NCBI GenBank assembly: GCA_029256865.1
Contig: JARIEH010000060.1
Coordinates: 1-6,987, forward strand
DNA: 6,987 nucleotides
Reading direction: 5' to 3'
Source of the DNA: Psychrobacter sp.
GTDB taxonomy: Bacteria; Pseudomonadota; Gammaproteobacteria; Pseudomonadales; Moraxellaceae
Numbering within the stretch: the stretch's first letter is position 1; the number at the start of each line of letters is the position of its first letter. The position numbers and the translations under genes are program-made. This document shows positions 1 to 5,531 of the stretch, piece by piece. Below the pieces are notes generated by a model. It saw only the letters and a program-made list of their open reading frames with translations, was not told the DNA's origin and searched no databases.

Positions 1-43
1 TTTATTTCTTTGTTGTTATACGCTTGGTATCAAATACCTGAGA

Positions 44-283
44 TTAAGCACTGGGATGCATACGTACATTCAGCTCATCAATAATCTCAACCCAAACGGC
101 ATCTCTCTTCCATTCTTCTTGTAAAAACATGCGCTGTTTCTCATTCCAAATATCAGAATCTTTTAATGACTCATCCTTTCCTAGCTGGTTATTTTTGATA
201 AAACTTTCAATGGCCTCATCTGAATTATCAAGTCCTAACTGCGCAAATAAATCATTCATCGTATAATCTATATCACCTAACAT
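44..283 (-). CDS. DUF2789 family small protein
   Basis: This encodes a 79-residue acidic, soluble protein with no signal peptide or membrane segment. I recognise it as DUF2789 from the N-terminal motif MNDLFAQLGLDNSDEAIESF, the middle section IWNEKQRMFLQEEW and the C-terminal section WVEIIDELNVRMH. All three match, from memory, the conserved blocks of this small proteobacterial family, and the length fits the family. No function is established for DUF2789 and I do not propose one. Two ATG codons stand side by side (286 and 283). The Shine-Dalgarno AAGGAG at 291-296 lies 4 nt from the first and 7 nt from the second, so I chose 283. The stop is TAA at 44-46. The gene follows mdh on the same strand but is separated from it by a strong terminator and has its own candidate promoter, so it is probably transcribed alone. 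Confidence 0.85.
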   Translation of the reverse strand: MLGDIDYTMNDLFAQLGLDNSDEAIESFIKNNQLGKDESLKDSDIWNEKQRMFLQEEWKRDAVWVEIIDELNVRMHPSA

Positions 284-290
284 CATCCCA

Positions 291-296
291 CTCCTT
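291..296 (-). promoter_or_regulatory. Ribosome binding site of the DUF2789 gene
   Basis: AAGGAG on the minus strand, 7 nt before the ATG at 283 and 4 nt before the ATG at 286. The spacing favours the second ATG. Confidence 0.7.
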
Positions 297-331
297 AAGT
301 ATTATTCATTTATTTTTATGCGCCAGATCAA

Positions 332-356
332 TAGGTATTGTACATAATAATACCTA
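332..356. repeat. 8-bp inverted repeat over the DUF2789 promoter
   Basis: TAGGTATT (332-339) and AATACCTA (349-356) are exact reverse complements separated by 9 nt. A second, shorter palindrome, CAATA-GG-TATTG (329-340), overlaps the left arm. The repeat covers the candidate -10 box and part of the spacer, where a repressor operator would sit. With no T-run after it, it is a poor terminator. Confidence 0.55.
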
Positions 357-365
357 CTGTCTAAA
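337..365 (-). promoter_or_regulatory. Candidate sigma70 promoter of the DUF2789 gene
   Basis: On the minus strand, a -35-like TTTAGA (365-360, 4 of 6 consensus bases) is followed after 17 bp by a -10-like TACAAT (342-337, 5 of 6). Transcription would start near 330, leaving a leader of about 45 nt. It lies downstream of the mdh terminator, which fits independent transcription. It overlaps the inverted repeat at 332-356. Inferred from sequence match alone. Confidence 0.45.
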
Positions 366-440
366 CATGTACCACAAGACCTATTGTAGCAACACTCCTT
401 TTAAAAGCTGTTATCCAACGTTATCAGTTATGTTAACGAC

Positions 441-468
441 AAAAAAGCCCTCACATAAAGGAGGGCTT
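441..468 (-). terminator. Rho-independent terminator of mdh
   Basis: On the minus strand, AAGCCCTC (468-461), an 8-nt loop and GAGGGCTT (452-445) form a perfect 8-bp stem. It runs into a tract of six T (446-441, counting the last stem bases). It begins 37 bp after the mdh stop codon. The plus-strand reading has only a weak T-run, so it acts mainly for mdh. Confidence 0.9.
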
Positions 469-505
469 CTTATAACTATTACTCAGTTTTTAGTGATCTG
501 TCTAC

Positions 506-1495
506 TTATGGTAGTAGATGAGAGACTGCATCACGCTCTTCACTCAGCTCTTGCTCAGTAGCTGCCATCTTCTCTTTTGAGAAATCTGAAGATACGTCTA
601 CGCCATCAACGATAGACCAGTCACCATTGCTACAAGTACATGGGAATGAGTAGATCAAACCTTCAGCGATACCATATTCGCCGTTTGAGTAAACACCCAT
701 TGATACCCAATCATTCTCATCCGTACCTAGTGCCCACGTGCGCATGTGAGCGATGGCAGCGTTGGCAGCAGAAGCTGCAGATGAGGCACCGCGCGCTTTA
801 ATAATCGCTGCACCGCGCTGTTGTACTTCTGGTATATAAGTGTTTTCGTACCAATCACGATCAACCAAATCTAGCGCTGGCTTGCCATTTACGGTGCAAG
901 CAGTCAGGTCTGGATACTGAGTGGATGAGTGGTTGCCCCAGATAGTCATGTTTTTGATGTCATTAACAGTGCTGTCAGTCTTGTCAGCCAACTGAGCCAT
1001 TGCACGGTTATGATCCAAACGCGTCATTGCAGTGAAGTTACGTGGATCAAGGTCTGGTGCATTACGCTGAGCGATAAGCGCGTTGGTATTGGCAGGGTTA
1101 CCGACAACCAATACTTTTACATCACGGCTTGCTACGTCATTAAGTGCTTTACCTTGCGCTGAGAAAATCGCAGCGTTGGCTTCTAGCAAGTCTTTGCGTT
1201 CCATACCTGGGCCACGAGGACGTGCACCAACCAATAATGCATAGTCAATGTCTTTAAAGGCGACATTAGCGTCATCGGTTTGGACGACACCTGCTAATAA
1301 AGGGAATGCACAATCTTCTAATTCCATAACGACACCTTTTAAAGCATCGAGAGCTGGAGTGATTTCAAGTAATTGCAAGATAACAGGCTGATCTTTTCCT
1401 AGCATCTCACCAGATGCAATACGAAATAACATAGCATAGCTGATATTACCAGCAGCACCAGTCACGGCAACGCGTAAAGGCTGTTTCATAGACAT
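506..1495 (-). CDS. mdh: NAD-dependent malate dehydrogenase
   Basis: Cytoplasmic TCA-cycle enzyme that interconverts malate and oxaloacetate with NAD(H). The protein is 329 residues, the usual length for the 'cytosolic-like' bacterial MDH type (as opposed to the shorter E. coli type). Visible landmarks are the Rossmann glycine loop TGAAGNIS (12-19) and Glu44 after the second beta strand, the acidic position expected to hold the adenine ribose and give NAD preference. The mobile-loop segment [11 protein letters not shown] (90-100) has the substrate arginines Arg94 and Arg100. VGNPANTNA lies at 131-139, TRLDHNRA (158-165) has Asp161 and Arg164, and IWGNHSSTQ (185-193) has the proton-relay His189. 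Roles are assigned by family knowledge. The start at 1495 has AGGGA at 1503-1507, 7 nt upstream. A second ATG at 1489 lacks comparable spacing. The gene is complete with no missing key residue, ends at a strong terminator and appears to be a single-gene unit. Confidence 0.97.
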   Translation of the reverse strand: MSMKQPLRVAVTGAAGNISYAMLFRIASGEMLGKDQPVILQLLEITPALDALKGVVMELEDCAFPLLAGVVQTDDANVAFKDIDYALLVGARPRGPGMERKDLLEANAAIFSAQGKALNDVASRDVKVLVVGNPANTNALIAQRNAPDLDPRNFTAMTRLDHNRAMAQLADKTDSTVNDIKNMTIWGNHSSTQYPDLTACTVNGKPALDLVDRDWYENTYIPEVQQRGAAIIKARGASSAASAANAAIAHMRTWALGTDENDWVSMGVYSNGEYGIAEGLIYSFPCTCSNGDWSIVDGVDVSSDFSKEKMAATEQELSEERDAVSHLLP

Positions 1496-1502
1496 AGAAT
1501 AT

Positions 1503-1507
1503 TCCCT
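1503..1507 (-). promoter_or_regulatory. Ribosome binding site of mdh
   Basis: AGGGA on the minus strand, 7 nt upstream of the ATG at 1495. This decides for MSMKQPL over the internal MKQPL start. Confidence 0.7.
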
Positions 1508-1584
1508 AATTGATTATTAGATAATGTTGTCACTATTATTTTAGCGTCAGTATTTTAGTTTCGGACTCAAAAATGGCAGATGAC

Positions 1585-1622
1585 ATTCACCGAGGGTTAG
1601 TGTATCACTTCATTTGGTGAAT
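1585..1622. repeat. Nested inverted repeats upstream of mdh
   Basis: ATTCACC (1585-1591) and GGTGAAT (1616-1622) are exact 7-bp reverse complements 24 nt apart. Inside them AGTG-TAT-CACT (1599-1609) is a second palindrome with almost the same centre (1604 against 1603.5). They lie 90-127 bp before the mdh start. Two concentric dyads suggest a regulator site or a leader hairpin, but I recognise no specific regulator motif. Confidence 0.45.
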
Positions 1623-1652
1623 CGTCTAGATAGAATATAACGATGAGAGACG

Positions 1653-1680
1653 TTTATATTGTTACATTTTATACTTACAA
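1653..1680 (-). promoter_or_regulatory. Weak candidate promoter of mdh
   Basis: On the minus strand, TTGTAA (1680-1675, 4 of 6) is followed after 16 bp by TATAAA (1658-1653, 5 of 6). A start near 1646 would place the nested dyad at 1585-1622 inside the transcribed leader. The spacer is AT-rich and other -10-like hexamers exist nearer the gene, so this is only one possibility. Confidence 0.25.
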
Positions 1681-1732
1681 AAGTTTGGTGCTATGCAATA
1701 TAACGCTTATAAAATAGCTATTAACTTAAGAT

Positions 1733-2569
1733 TTACTTACGGCCTGAGATGATGAAGTTTTTACCACAGTTGTTGACCACATTATTACAGCTACCGAACT
1801 GATTGCCTTCATAGCAGACATGGATATCAGTTAATATCGATTGTCGTCGGCTACCATCCTGGCATATTAAATCGATACTAGCTGCAGACATGCCACTGTT
1901 TAGCCGCGTCATCTGGCTAATAAATCGGGACTTGGAGACCGTATAGCTATTGCCGGTATTTAACTCAGTTGGTAGTTTTAGCTGGCCTGCAAGATTGACC
2001 ACTTGACGAAAATAACTACTGGCACTGAGCGGGCTACAAGCACCATAATGTTGCCATGCTTGGCTACGAACACTGCTGTCGGGCATGATACGGTTGACGA
2101 CTTTTAACTGTAAAGGACTGAGTCTGGGCTCACTACCACGACCGCAGCGTTCACCATATCCAAGATCGAGGCCTGACACGGTCAATGAGTAGCCTTCTAA
2201 ACATTGGCGCATGCGAGTACGTGAGGGTTGCAAGCTACATAAGGCTGGCGTCATCTCAATCATTAATACTCGTTGGCCTGTCTTAGACGCACTGGCTGCA
2301 TGTGCAGGTAGTGACATCACAGCTTGTAATACCACTAGACCCGCGATGGTTGACAATGTCTGCTGATTATACTTACTGCCCTGATAGCTGCCCGAAAGTT
2401 CATTTTTCCTCATTGGTTCTTTTTGCATGACTTGCGATGATAGCCAATCTTTAGGTGGTAATCGAGCTTTCATTGTTGCAAGTTTTATTGCTTGTCGCAC
2501 ACGTGCATAAACAGATGACTGGTATTCAGCTTTTTTCTGCATAAGCGTGTTGGTATAGAGTTTTATCAT
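1733..2569 (-). CDS. RNase T2-like exported protein, catalytic residues lost
   Basis: Up to 278 residues. A Sec signal segment TLSTIAGLVVLQAVMSLPAHA ends near residue 91 and eight cysteines follow (111, 123, 142, 178, 236, 252, 261, 268), suiting a disulfide-bonded periplasmic domain. The order of blocks matches RNase T2 enzymes: MTPALCSLQPSR at 106-117, GYSLTVSGLDL at 126-136 (usual xxHGLWP), LSPLQLKVVNRIMPD at 150-164, QAWQHYGAC at 170-178 (usual HEWxKHGTC), then a C-terminal ILTDIHVCY. The catalytic histidine of the first block is Ser132. The His, Glu, Lys and His of the second are Gln170, Ala171, His174 and Tyr175. It is probably not an RNase by the known mechanism, and its role is unknown. 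The reading frame is intact. Start uncertain: the ATG at 2569 has no Shine-Dalgarno and gives about 70 residues before the signal core. The ATG at 2413 (Met53) gives a normal 39-residue signal peptide. Confidence 0.75.
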   Translation of the reverse strand: MIKLYTNTLMQKKAEYQSSVYARVRQAIKLATMKARLPPKDWLSSQVMQKEPMRKNELSGSYQGSKYNQQTLSTIAGLVVLQAVMSLPAHAASASKTGQRVLMIEMTPALCSLQPSRTRMRQCLEGYSLTVSGLDLGYGERCGRGSEPRLSPLQLKVVNRIMPDSSVRSQAWQHYGACSPLSASSYFRQVVNLAGQLKLPTELNTGNSYTVSKSRFISQMTRLNSGMSAASIDLICQDGSRRQSILTDIHVCYEGNQFGSCNNVVNNCGKNFIISGRK

Positions 2570-2589
2570 AAGTAGAAAAATATTAAGCC

Positions 2590-2617
2590 ATTATCGATCG
2601 TGAACGACAATATTCAA
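2590..2617 (-). promoter_or_regulatory. Candidate promoter of the RNase T2-like gene
   Basis: On the minus strand, TTGAAT (2617-2612, 4 of 6) is followed after 16 bp by GATAAT (2595-2590, 5 of 6). Transcription would begin near 2583, only about 14 nt before the ATG at 2569 but about 170 nt before the ATG at 2413. Confidence 0.35.
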
Positions 2618-2640
2618 ATCGTCTGATATTTACACCCTCT

Positions 2641-2673
2641 GGTACAGCCAGAATCATTTTGATCATGGCTGCC
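2641..2673. repeat. Symmetric 6+4 bp hairpin
   Basis: CAGCCA (2645-2650) pairs with TGGCTG (2666-2671). After a 2x2 internal mismatch, ATCA (2653-2656) pairs with TGAT (2660-2663) around a 3-nt loop. GG (2641-2642) and CC (2672-2673) can extend the stem past a 2-nt bulge. There is no T-run on either side, so it is not a standard terminator. Confidence 0.55.
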
Positions 2674-2694
2674 AAATATGGTTAATTCAATTTC

Positions 2695-2765
2695 AAAGAC
2701 GGCCAAAGCAACCGAGTGCAGAGGTATATGGCATGTCTCAAACGAGGTTAACGCTGTCCGTCTTT
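2695..2765. repeat. Long imperfect inverted repeat, possible structured RNA
   Basis: The outer arms AAAGACGG (2695-2702) and CCGTCTTT (2758-2765) are exact 8-bp reverse complements. Further pairing is nested inside. AGCAACC (2707-2713) pairs with GGTT (2746-2749) plus GCT (2753-2755) across a 3-nt bulge. GAG (2714-2716) pairs with CTC (2737-2739), and TGC (2717-2719) with GCA (2731-2733). A single T-run (2763-2766) follows on the plus strand. I tried to fit a tRNA cloverleaf and could not. Structure is inferred by eye and not energy-tested. Confidence 0.45.
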
Positions 2766-2790
2766 TATAGTGGATTGACTATATTCAATC
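2766..2790. repeat. Two overlapping inverted repeats
   Basis: TATAGT (2766-2771) with ACTATA (2778-2783), and GATTGA (2773-2778) with TCAATC (2785-2790), interlock so that only one can pair at a time. Promoter-like hexamers occur here on both strands: TTGACT at 2775-2780 with TATAAA at 2800-2805 after 19 bp on plus, and TATAAA at 2771-2766 on minus. It may be an operator or the end of a dispersed repeat. Confidence 0.4.
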
Positions 2791-2839
2791 AGTATCATTT
2801 ATAAAGTAGAGGTGGAGAGAATAGAGTAAGATCGGTATC

Positions 2840-2905
2840 TATAAAAACAATTAGAGGTCACAACGATAAACCCAGAACGCACCCCCGAACGTATATAAAA
2901 ACAAT
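2840..2905. repeat. 12-bp direct repeat, 54 bp apart
   Basis: TATAAAAACAAT occurs exactly at 2840-2851 and again at 2894-2905. Both copies are low-complexity AT sequence, so chance is a real possibility. No inverted termini or transposase accompany them. Confidence 0.5.
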
Positions 2906-2966
2906 GGTAGCAAATACCCTCTTTTAATCCATAGCAAAATCGTAAGCTTCACGTAAAGATTGCCTC

Positions 2967-3005
2967 AAAAAAAAGCCATCAATCATAATGATTAATGGCT
3001 TTTTA
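2967..3005. terminator. Bidirectional Rho-independent terminator downstream of slt
   Basis: AAAAAGCCAT (2970-2979) pairs with ATGGCTTTTT (2995-3004). After one C/A mismatch, AATCA (2981-2985) pairs with TGATT (2989-2993) around a 3-nt loop. The A-run on the left (2967-2974) and the T-run on the right (3000-3004) give a T-tract on both strands. It lies about 80 bp past the slt stop, so it can end slt. It could equally end any plus-strand transcript from the spacer. Confidence 0.88.
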
Positions 3006-3083
3006 TTATTAGAGTATGTCTGATTATTCACAAACACTCGCTTTGATGTTTCATCTCAGCCTCTATCTTAGATTCATCACCGC

Positions 3084-5207
3084 TTAAAATGCTGCTGGTA
3101 CAGTTCCCATACGTTGACTGATCGGTTGGTTACGACCTAATAGACTACTATAAATAGTGGCGTTTTCCATGACATGTTTAGCGTAGTTACGCGTCTCTGG
3201 AAAGGGAATCGATTCGACATACTGATCTGCTGCAAGCGATCCATAGACTGGCTGCCAGCGTTTGGCATTGTTAGGCCCTGCGTTATAACCAGCGGTTGCT
3301 AATACGGGTTGATAATTAAGCTTGCCCAATATATCGCTCATATACCAAGTACCGTAACGGATGTTGGTATCACCACTATTGGCACGGCTGGCACTGTACG
3401 TTTCACCCAGATTACGAGCAATGTATTTTGCGGTATCTGGCATAATCTGCATCAGACCACTTGCCCCAACATTGGAGCGGGCTGAGGTTACAAAACGACT
3501 TTCTTGCCGCATGATGCCATACGCCCACGCTGGATCGATACTGGCTGATTGACTATAACGCACTACTGCACTTTGGTGCGGCATCGGATGCGATAATGCT
3601 AAGTTATGCACTCTTTCGGTATTATCAACAGCGTAAATAGCACGATCTAGCCAGCCCATATCATAAGCTTGGCGAGCGGCAGCAACCATCAACGAATCAT
3701 CATGATTGTCCCGTGCTTGCTTCACCGCCCAATTCCATTCGCGGTTGGCATAGGCACGGCTCGCGTCAGCATTATACAAGGCAAAAGCACGGGCAAAATG
3801 CGGATCTTGCATGGCACGGGCACGCTCGGCATTACTGACATTAGGTAAGTTGCCACCGCCCATACTATTGACCTCGAAACGTTGGCCAACTTTATCTTTT
3901 GCCATTAGTCCGTAGTATTCGTTGCTTTTGGCCAAATGTTGATACATTTTTTTGGCAGTATTGCGCTTATTGGCATCGCTCGATTGCTCATAAGCGCGCG
4001 CTAGCCAGTATTGCCACTGATTGGTTTTTTGAATCTCGGCATCCATCTGTGAGATAGCCTCGACCACATCATCCCAACGACTGAAGCGGATAGCAGCCAT
4101 AGCATAATATTCTGCTTCCTCAAAGCTGAAATCATCGTCTAAACTCTGGCGAAACCAATCCACGGCTTCAGAGTTAAAGCCATCATCGGTATTGTGATTC
4201 ATACGCTGAACACCAAGGATTCGGTAGGCATAACGACGCGTTTCATCATTTAATAATCTTGCAGAGCGCTGATTGTCCTGCTTGATATCATAATCCAGCT
4301 GCAGCGCAGCTTCACGATAAGATTTATTGGCAAGGCGACCCATCGCATATAAATATAAGTATTGATTGGTTTGACTGTTTGGCTCAAGTGCAAAACGGCT
4401 AAAGAACGATGATTGATTAAGCTGTATTTCACTTAATTTAGCATAAGGAATTGGCGTGCCTAGACGTGATGACAGCGCCATGATGTCACCAGTTTTACCT
4501 GTGCGTAGCATACGCTTGAGGCGAGCGGTTCGATCTTTATTACTGATCAGCGCGTTGTTGTTCATCTCCATGGCCAACTGATCACACAATGCTGGCTGCT
4601 TTTTGGTCGTCAGCCAGACGTCAGACTTGGCTGCCATCGCACGCATGGTATCGCCACCGTGATTGAACCCAAGCGCAACGGCACAACGTTCACTGGCATC
4701 CGCATTGTTAATCAAATTCGCCACTTGTCGTACTGACGCATAGTCATTTGACGCAGCTTTGGTTTCTGCAAAATCAGCCACTAGCTTTTCTGCCATCACG
4801 GTCCCTGGGTATTGACGTACAAACTGCGACACGGCTGCTGCGCTTTGCGAATTCAAATCTAAATTCATGCGCCAATAGGTTGGATACATGGCAAATAGAC
4901 CACCGCTCATCAGCTGCTCATAGTTAAATAACGCACTGACATCACCCCGATCAGCGGCTATTGCAGCTGCATTGAAGTGATTGACACTATTGTCCTGCTG
5001 ATAGCTACTATTGTAAGGTGCTGGCTCAGCACACGCTACTTGCGATAATCCCAGTGCGCTCATGGCTGTCGCCAGACTTAACGCACCAAAGCGCAATGTG
5101 CTTACATTTAGACGCGCCACACCTTTTCGGCTAGACTCATGCAGCGAACTGTCGGCATCTTTAGATATGTCATTATGTTTGCGAAAGCCAACTGGCTGCT
5201 TTGTCAT
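3084..5207 (-). CDS. slt: Soluble lytic murein transglycosylase (Slt70 type, GH23)
   Basis: Periplasmic enzyme that cleaves the MurNAc-GlcNAc bond of peptidoglycan, leaving 1,6-anhydro-MurNAc ends, in wall turnover and recycling. The protein is 707 residues, a little longer than E. coli Slt70 (about 645). A long charged N-region is followed by a signal core (about 37-60, ending SQVACA). A large alpha-helical section rich in short repeats (about 80-540) then corresponds to the Slt70 ring and linker domains. The C-terminal catalytic domain (about 550-690) holds GIMRQESRF with the catalytic Glu569, VGASGLMQIMP (580-590) and AGYNAGPNNAKRW (639-651). All three hallmark motifs are intact. I chose the ATG at 5207 over 5237 because AGAGAG (5213-5218) lies 5 nt upstream, while the earlier ATG has no Shine-Dalgarno. 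The gene is divergent from miaB and ends at the two-way terminator. No partner gene adjoins it. Confidence 0.95.
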   Translation of the reverse strand: MTKQPVGFRKHNDISKDADSSLHESSRKGVARLNVSTLRFGALSLATAMSALGLSQVACAEPAPYNSSYQQDNSVNHFNAAAIAADRGDVSALFNYEQLMSGGLFAMYPTYWRMNLDLNSQSAAAVSQFVRQYPGTVMAEKLVADFAETKAASNDYASVRQVANLINNADASERCAVALGFNHGGDTMRAMAAKSDVWLTTKKQPALCDQLAMEMNNNALISNKDRTARLKRMLRTGKTGDIMALSSRLGTPIPYAKLSEIQLNQSSFFSRFALEPNSQTNQYLYLYAMGRLANKSYREAALQLDYDIKQDNQRSARLLNDETRRYAYRILGVQRMNHNTDDGFNSEAVDWFRQSLDDDFSFEEAEYYAMAAIRFSRWDDVVEAISQMDAEIQKTNQWQYWLARAYEQSSDANKRNTAKKMYQHLAKSNEYYGLMAKDKVGQRFEVNSMGGGNLPNVSNAERARAMQDPHFARAFALYNADASRAYANREWNWAVKQARDNHDDSLMVAAARQAYDMGWLDRAIYAVDNTERVHNLALSHPMPHQSAVVRYSQSASIDPAWAYGIMRQESRFVTSARSNVGASGLMQIMPDTAKYIARNLGETYSASRANSGDTNIRYGTWYMSDILGKLNYQPVLATAGYNAGPNNAKRWQPVYGSLAADQYVESIPFPETRNYAKHVMENATIYSSLLGRNQPISQRMGTVPAAF

Positions 5208-5212
5208 ACTTA

Positions 5213-5218
5213 CTCTCT
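5213..5218 (-). promoter_or_regulatory. Ribosome binding site deciding the slt start
   Basis: AGAGAG on the minus strand lies 5 nt before the ATG at 5207. It falls inside the frame that would open at 5237, and supports MTKQPVGF as the true N-terminus. Confidence 0.6.
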
Positions 5219-5251
5219 TTATTATCTTAATGGTCATTTGATATAGGGTTC

Positions 5252-5278
5252 ATCATACTATACTCGTCTAACATTCAA
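5252..5278 (-). promoter_or_regulatory. Weak candidate promoter of slt
   Basis: On the minus strand, TTGAAT (5278-5273) and TATGAT (5257-5252, 5 of 6) are separated by 15 bp, shorter than ideal. The position, about 45 bp before the chosen start codon, is sensible. No better pair was seen nearer the gene. Confidence 0.3.
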
Positions 5279-5442
5279 CCAGCATCCTTACCATTTATTA
5301 ATAATTAGGATAGCCATGCGTAACACAATGGTGATATGAGCATAAACGGTAGGAGCGAATAATATATATCCTAAGGCAGTATAAGCAATTGATAATATTA
5401 TAATAATCTGCCCTCATTCTGGTAAATACCATACGCTTACTT

Positions 5443-5471
5443 TTCACATTGACAGAGGGTTATGATAAAAT
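5443..5471 (+). promoter_or_regulatory. Sigma70 promoter of miaB with extended -10
   Basis: TTCACA (5443-5448, 5 of 6) is followed after exactly 17 bp by TAAAAT (5466-5471, 5 of 6). TG at 5463-5464 makes an extended -10. Transcription would start near 5478. This leaves about 54 nt before the ATG at 5532 and argues against the in-frame ATG at 5484, which would begin almost at the transcript end. A TTGACA at 5449-5454 is a perfect -35 hexamer but has no -10 at workable spacing. Confidence 0.7.
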
Positions 5472-5531
5472 ACGCCACCTATAATGGCTTGCCGCCGCTA
5501 TCTACCGTTTGATAATCATGGACTAATTCTT

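Larger units (their letters stand above)
2570..3083. other. 514-bp gene-free spacer between slt and the RNase T2-like gene
   Basis: No open frame here resembles a protein in either direction. The stretch holds a candidate promoter (2590-2617), a hairpin (2641-2673), a long imperfect inverted repeat (2695-2765), two overlapping dyads (2766-2790), a 12-bp direct repeat (2840-2851 and 2894-2905) and a two-way terminator (2967-3005). I recognise no tRNA, rRNA, riboswitch or insertion sequence in it. It could hold a small RNA or a dispersed non-coding repeat. Confidence 0.6.
5208..5531. other. AT-rich divergent spacer between slt and miaB
   Basis: It holds the slt leader and candidate promoter on the left and the miaB promoter on the right. 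The middle (about 5285-5440) is very AT-rich with a perfect 10-bp palindrome TTATTAATAA (5295-5304) and another, ATAATATTAT, near 5392-5401. The longest plus-strand ATG frame I checked there is about seven codons, so I see no gene. Confidence 0.6.

Noticed and set aside
26..38. GGTAT-CAA-ATACC hairpin just after the DUF2789 stop as a terminator
   Set aside because: Only a 5-bp AT-leaning stem with no T-run directly after it on the minus strand.
367..561. 64-codon plus-strand frame
   Set aside because: It crosses the mdh terminator and runs into the 3' end of mdh. It has no family resemblance and no ribosome binding site.
929..1162. 77-codon plus-strand frame inside mdh
   Set aside because: It is antisense to the clearly conserved catalytic part of mdh and has no recognisable protein features.
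1713..1722. AATAGCTATT palindrome after the RNase T2-like gene as a terminator
   Set aside because: It is a short AT-rich palindrome with no loop and no T-tract.
2690..2770. tRNA gene
   Set aside because: Length and outer arms are suggestive, but no T-arm, D-arm or anticodon stem can be drawn in the right places.
3361..3552. 63-codon plus-strand frame inside slt
   Set aside because: It is the reverse of the transglycosylase catalytic domain, whose motifs are conserved on the other strand.
4250..4432. 60-codon minus-strand frame inside slt
   Set aside because: It overlaps slt in another frame and has no ribosome binding site or family resemblance.
5449..5485. TTGACA at 5449 with TATAAT at 5480 as the miaB promoter
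   Set aside because: The hexamers are perfect, but 25 bp between them is too long for sigma70. The offset pair 5443/5466 has ideal 17-bp spacing and an extended -10.
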